A program made the position numbers and the translations under genes. A DNA stretch of 64,000 nt from Latrodectus hesperus. Lineage: Eukaryota > Arthropoda > Arachnida > Araneae > Theridiidae. Location of the stretch: assembly GCA_037975125.1 (NCBI GenBank), contig JAJQOW010000014.1:3187286-3251285 (forward strand), in the 5' to 3' direction. A model generated the notes under the pieces. The model worked only from the letters and a program-made list of their open reading frames with translations, had not been told where the DNA came from and made no database searches. Positions 57,117 through 64,000 of this stretch are shown piece after piece (within the stretch, counting starts at the first letter, position 1; the number at the start of each line of letters is the position of its first letter).

Positions 57117-57589
57117 GTGTATACATTTATAGGTGTGTAAACTCTGTTACTAAAGTAATGTAAATTTACTTATTGATTATGTGATTTTCAGTATGTTAAA
57201 TATTACCAACTCATAATTAAAAAAATAAAAGTTAAAATCGTTCATCTGTAAATTATGTATAGACAAAAATTATATTTATACAAATTTGTAAAGTATGATC
57301 TAAAACTGAATAATATTTTGCTTTATAACATTTCCTATAAATGATGTGTGATTATACCCATTTTTCTATAGTTAGTAAAAATAATAAAAGTTTGACTAGT
57401 TAAACAGTAAATCGATTGTTTTTACTAAGCTCTAATTTACGAACTAATATCTGATTTCTCGCATGCTCCTTTAAATTCCAATATAATTTTAATTATCTTT
57501 TAAGAAATCTTTTGCAAACTAAAATTTTTTCCATTGTTTAGAATTTGAGATCCTTTTCTTTATTGATAATCTTGAATGGTTTGAATGAC

Positions 57590-57990
57590 GGATATCTAAG
57601 TGGACAATCCATGCTGATGTGTAAATAACAGATTATGCTCTTGTGGTGTTTCTTCAGTCTAATCCAACTTTTGGTTTACAACCCATGCATCAATGTGCAG
57701 CAGCTAACTTTCAGTGCAAATGTCTTAAAATATTTTTGCAGAGAGGTACCATGACTTTAAGTCACCCTATGTTATTAAATACTCTAGAATAAAGGTATTT
57801 GTGTGTCTAGAAGAAAGACAATCACCGTTTTAAGATTTGTTGAAGCAATCTTTCTGAGGCTGAAGCCAGAATAGATAGTTTAAAACATCAGCTTCGATGA
57901 CTTGAGCAAATTTCGACAAAGTCTTTGACCACACCAAAATTTCTTTTCACAATCTTTTATATTCTCCATTCTTTCTTTTTTACAGGTATG
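57590..57990. other. Unassigned GC-richer island
   Basis: Composition is more balanced than the flanks. No ORF over 60 codons and no motif I can place in either orientation. Confidence 0.35.
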
Positions 57991-60480
57991 TCCAAATGTA
58001 ATACATAGGTAAGAAGAAACGCGTAATAAAATGATTGAATGTGTGATGAATTAAAACAGATTCCATTAAATATGTAGTTTTAAAATATAAAAAAAATTAA
58101 TGATATCTTTGACTAATTTTCCTTATAAATAAAAGGAAAGTAATAATTGCTTATAAGTATTATTTTATTTTGAGTGCATTTCTAATGCAAGATATACTAA
58201 ATAATTTTTCGGCACAGATGCCGTATAATCCAGGTATCCTAATTGTGATTTTTTTTTTTTTGGCTATGAAGATATGTAGCCAAGATGATGTAAGCACTAG
58301 GGCTGTCAAAATAGAATTCTCTGCATAATTTTTATTGGTTTCCATACCTATTACATAATAAAATCAGATTGCCAGATGCATAAGAAAATCCGCCAAAAAA
58401 TTGCCAAACTCAGAATTTGGCATCTATACCATTTTTCCAAACATAACTTTATTTCGAAAGACATATTTGGCAAAAAAAATAATTTTATGATTAATGTTTT
58501 TTTTTCCTATTTTAAAAACTTTTGAATTTAAAATTATTTTACTGGTCATAGGATATCTTACCTATGAAAGTATACAATATTATAGTTAATCATATTTGAA
58601 CCACTTATTGTCTAATCTAATTAAACTGTCTTAAAAATTTTCCATATTCTATAATTTCTAAATTCTATGCCTTTGCTTATTTATTCTCGAATATTTCCAA
58701 TATCACCTTATTGTATAAATTATAAAAAAAACAATAAAACAATATTTATTTCAAAAAGCATTACAGCAATGTACACATTAATAAATAAGAAGCAATAAAG
58801 TTGTCAAATGCATGATTAGAGAGATCAATAAATATTTAAATGATGATTATCGCAAGAAAGGATATTTTAAATGATTTTATTATCTTTAAAGTAAATACTA
58901 ACTAACTACCTTATTCAACAAAATTTAACTAATTTTCATTTAACTGCTAATAGCTAAATTCCTCAGTAGATTTATATTTTACCAAAATATTATAACTTAT
59001 TAATATAATGAGGTTAATCGTTCACATGATTATTTATTAAATCTTTGGAAAAGCAACAAAATGTTGAAAAGTGGCTATCACAAAAATATGAGAAATCAGT
59101 TTAAGACGAATAACAACATTGTTGACTAGAAATGTCCCTATCAGCGAACACTTCTTACTTCTTTGAAGTTTTCGATTAACTTACGCAAATACTTTAAGAT
59201 GATTTCTAAAATTCCCCTCATATATGAATAGGACATTGGAAAACCCATGTTTCTCCAATGTGCAATGTGCTCAATTATGCAAAGTGAGATGTCTATCCTC
59301 TTCTAAGAAATATGCAATTTTATACGTAAGTATCTCTACAGATACTAATAGCTGAAACACATTGTGTAGTTACTATCAGAAAAAAAATTCTTTGAGTGTG
59401 TAATGTAAAGGAAAATAATATCTAAAATTATCATAATGTTATTGTTCTTAAGCAATTAAATTTCAATTACGTTATTCAATGGAAAAAATAAAAATAAAAT
59501 TTAAGTTTATTCAAACTTATTTTTTCTGTAGTTATTTTTACATTAACATTTTTGGTATTTCAAAAATTTATGACTTGTAGCATTTTAAGGTTAAGAGGTT
59601 TCTTATGGATTAAATGCATAAGAATAATTCGAATGTTCAATGTTTTCAATTTTGGGAAATTTTCAGTAATTAATTAAGCAATTTAACTATAATAATTAAA
59701 CTTCATTGCAAATGCTGATTGAATTAACTTGTAAGATTCATGATTTACTGCAGACATTTATATATTTAACTGTGGTATACTCTCTAAAGAAAGTTGTTTT
59801 TTCCTTTGAACATAAATTATTTTATACATAGTCAATTATAATTTATCCACTGTATTTTGTGCGAAAAAACTGCGTAAGATTATATATCACTTATTTTCTG
59901 TTTTTATGTGATAAAATAAATTAAATTTTTTCTGTAAATTTTCAAAACTGAACTGATGTGAATACTCAAATTATTTTATTTAAAGCAAAATAATTATTTT
60001 TAATAGAATGATTTTTCACTCTAATATTTATAATTTATGACTAACAATTTTATATAAAATGGTAGTCTATACATCTCGAATATCTAAGGAATATTATGCA
60101 TCATTATATTAACTTTCACACAAGAACGCAACTTAAAATTGAAAGTGTAGTGATATTAATGAAAAAGTAATAAATCTTTTAAATTAATCTTTTAAATGAG
60201 CAACATAAATAATAATTCAATAGCTCTAATTTTTACCACATAAATCCTTTGATTCTTGCATTCATAAATCAGAATCTGACTTTATTTTGAAAAGAGCTAT
60301 GAAACTATCACTTTAAGAAATATATGAAATAAGAAATTTTTAGTTTTATTACACATAACTTCACACTCAGTTAAAAATCATATTTTTTCTATTTGGTAAG
60401 AAATTATTTTCTGTTCTACAAAACTATAAAATTGTTACCATTTTAATTTTAATTTGTTTTGTACAAAAATTGATGGCCGC
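57991..60480. other. AT-rich intergenic DNA, nothing recognised
   Basis: Holds a poly-T run (58249-58260) beside a small 7-bp hairpin (ttggcta / tagccaa). No gene seen. Confidence 0.55.
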
Positions 60481-60506
60481 TAACTTTGACGCAATTTGTA
60501 TCTGGC

Positions 60507-60535
60507 TATAAAAGAGAGCACAACACATTCAGAGT
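60507..60535 (+). promoter_or_regulatory. Candidate core promoter (TATA plus initiator-like)
   Basis: TATAAAAG at 60507-60514 is followed by a TCAGAG initiator-like sequence at 60529-60534. The spacing from the first T to the A of TCA is 24 bp, slightly short of the usual arthropod spacing. No ORF follows, so it could be the promoter of a solo LTR or chance in AT-rich DNA. Confidence 0.3.
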
Positions 60536-60962
60536 AAAATTTATTGTACTTTTATTTATAATTATAGTTACAAAATGTAAATTAAGCAATTGGTCTAAGA
60601 ATGTGAAGCTATATTAGTAAAATTATACGAAACAAACACCTAAAGTCAAGCATATTTTCGTAATTGGCTAAGGGTATGACAGCCATGTCCGTTTCTGTTT
60701 TAATATTGGAATTTAGAGTTTTATTTCTGTGCGTTCGTCTTTGCATATGTTTATATGATAAACCAAAAAGAAAATTTCTGAGCATTTTGTATTATCCAGT
60801 TTGTTAAATGTTAAGATCATTGATTTCTATTAACATACTACCATTTAAGTACGATTTATTTGAAAGAATCAAGAGTATGTAATATAATCCTACATATAAT
60901 TAGCATTTATTTACAGATAATATATAAATGTTAATTATATGTATAATGAAATATATCAAGAT

Positions 60963-61261
60963 AATTTATTGGGCTGCCCTCCCTGTCTAGTGGTCAACGT
61001 GCCTGAATACGAAAAGGGAGGTCCTGGTTTCAAATCCAGGTTCGGACGTGGATGTACTTTCTGTATCTATCCAGTCATTGTCCTTTCTTTGTATGAATGG
61101 AATGTGAATGGTTTTAAAACTACCCTTTAAACGGGAAACTTTGGCATCTAGGCACTAGGAAAGTCAGACTCCACACCAAAATATTATTCAGTTGGAAAAC
61201 TGAAAAAGCGTACCCCATAATGCCAGCTTAGTTTGAACAAGACAACAACAGGCGAATTTAT
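60963..61261 (+). mobile_element. tRNA-derived SINE, copy 2
   Basis: Body about 60970-61254. It has an A box (tagtggtcaacg, 60988-60999) and a B box (ggtttcaaatcc, 61026-61037) in a T-arm-like CCTGG / CCAGG stem, then the same body as the 20.5-kb copy and a gacaacaaca tail. The flanking aatttat repeats (60963-60969, 61255-61261) are short and only suggestive. Its T-arm is better preserved than in copy 1. Confidence 0.85.
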
Positions 61262-61849
61262 CTATTAATTTAATAAATGAAAATGGTGAATACTACTACT
61301 TTTCATGATGGTTAATCTTTCAATTTTATAGTAATATCATTATACTGATGATCTGAAAACTATATAAATTAAAATATTTGATTTTACCTTCAATCTCAGA
61401 TTAACGAGTTTACGGAAAAGCAAAAATATTCATTGATTTGATTCATATATTTATTCACAGCTACTTACTGCAGATATGGGATAATTTTACTAAGGCCTAA
61501 TGTATAAAATGGATTCCGAAACACAACGAACGCTCCAGAGCAATATGGAAATTTAATTTATTAACATTTGGGCTGAAAACTACAAACACATGCTGGTAAC
61601 TTTGCGTCCTTATCTCTTACGTGTTCATCAATATTTTACAATAAATTATCGAAATATTACTAAATTTTTCTTGTTTCTTTAATTTTTCTCCAAAAAGTTT
61701 CTCTAGAAATTTTTAAAACCTACAACTCTATCACAAACGGAATATTTTTAAGTTTTATAAATGTATCTCAGGTGATAAAGAAATTTAAATATGGATATAA
61801 CTAAAAGAACAATCATATAAGATTATAATTCTAATTTTTTTTTTTACTT
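61262..61849. other. AT-rich DNA, nothing recognised
   Basis: No gene or repeat boundary seen. Confidence 0.55.
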
Positions 61850-62160
61850 AACTCACTATGACATCTTCGTAGTCAAGGTATCCATTAAACAAGAAATGTC
61901 AGCTCTACTTCCCTTCATGGATTTCTATCATCCTCAAACTACTTTTGACAGTCATCGATAAGCGTCTGGTAAGGACTACTGGAGTTCGATTACGACAAAA
62001 ATGTCTTTAGTCTTCGTCAGCCTTCTGGAGGCTAAATTAGAAAGAACTGCTAGTCTCAAGATCGTAACTTTATCCATGAAAGTCACTTATCATATCCAAA
62101 AGATAGAAGACATTCTTATAACTTCAGTTAACTCTTCTCCTAAGCAGAGAATTTTAATTC
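61850..62160. other. Unassigned GC-richer island
   Basis: Begins after a poly-T run. Mixed composition (for example gtcttcgtcagccttctgg), no ORF over 60 codons, no recognisable motif. Confidence 0.35.
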
Positions 62161-62611
62161 TTATAAGCATTCACTAAATATCTAGGAATATTATTTATTA
62201 ATTAAATTAAATAAAAAATGTAACTGATTATTTTCGAAACTATTATAATTAAATTGAAAAATAAAAATGTAATTTTGAAATAATATAAACAAATAATAAT
62301 TTTTTTTAAAAATGTAAAATTTAATGTATATATATATAGAAATGCTAAACATAATTTCCCGTGAGGATATTAAATATGCCGAATAATATTGTTTCTTTAA
62401 AATGTTTATTTTTAGTTTGATCTTCATATATGACAAAAAATAAAATGTATCCTCAAATGAAAAACATGTGTTAGGTAATTTAAAAAATTATCGCATTTTA
62501 AACAAAACAAGTAAATACAATCATACATTTACAGCAGTTATATAGTCTTAAATTCATAAGATATTACATGAATTTAAGCAATATTTAATAATTTATGGAA
62601 GAGAATTTATG

Positions 62612-64000
<1,389 letters not shown>

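Noticed and set aside
60980..61050. tRNA gene in the second SINE
   Set aside because: Same reasoning: the T-arm is good, but the element is a dispersed copy of the 20.5-kb SINE.

Overview
This window is AT-rich eukaryotic intergenic DNA made mostly of decayed transposable elements and long dinucleotide microsatellites. I found no intact host gene, rRNA, tRNA gene, operon or CRISPR array. The repeat mix (RNase H-bearing R1-like and Jockey-like LINEs, Tc1, mariner, hAT, Gypsy, a Helitron and a tRNA-derived SINE) together with very long (AT)n and (AC)n(AT)n tracts suggests an arthropod, plausibly an arachnid. That is inference from repeat content; no host marker gene is present.

Layout. 1-270 is an (AT)n tract. 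641-960 is an unassigned island. 4293-5700 is a minus-strand Jockey-like LINE relic containing an inverted duplication. 6860-8788 is a plus-strand, 5'-truncated LINE bounded by a 14-bp target-site duplication. 10.7 kb, 42.5 kb and 55.2 kb carry three diverged copies of a dispersed repeat I cannot name. 13.69-14.78 kb is a Helitron-like element sitting between two (TA)n tracts. 20.5 kb and 61.0 kb hold two full-length tRNA-derived SINEs, and a related shorter one at 26.5 kb sits in the edge of a dead Tc1 element (26.7-27.7 kb). 21964-22884 is a 921-bp non-coding DNA transposon with 16-bp terminal inverted repeats and TTAA duplications. 34.3-34.5 kb is a mariner fossil, 35171-37785 a dead hAT element, and 38751-41300 a Gypsy-like LTR with gag/pol debris. 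49737-52940 is the youngest coding element, a LINE with only three visible lesions and a 14-bp target-site duplication. 53.15-53.53 kb is a tandem dimer of about 191 bp.

Microsatellites occur at 0, 10.3, 11.1, 13.5, 14.8, 26.2, 33.4, 42.9, 45.7, 49.3, 56.0, 57.0 and 62.6 kb. Wherever (AC)n and (AT)n are fused, the AC block lies to the left on the plus strand. Several long near-perfect hairpins (9.5, 19.2, 30.5, 44.75, 49.06, 53.7 and 54.5 kb) lie in otherwise featureless DNA.

The genes here do not work together as a pathway. The history is one of repeated insertion: LINE machinery probably mobilised the SINEs, class II elements died by point mutation, and a SINE then landed beside a Tc1 copy. 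The least explained items are the three-copy dispersed repeat, the TTAA element, the interlocked palindromes at 49059-49151 and the exon-like open frame at 20912-21142.
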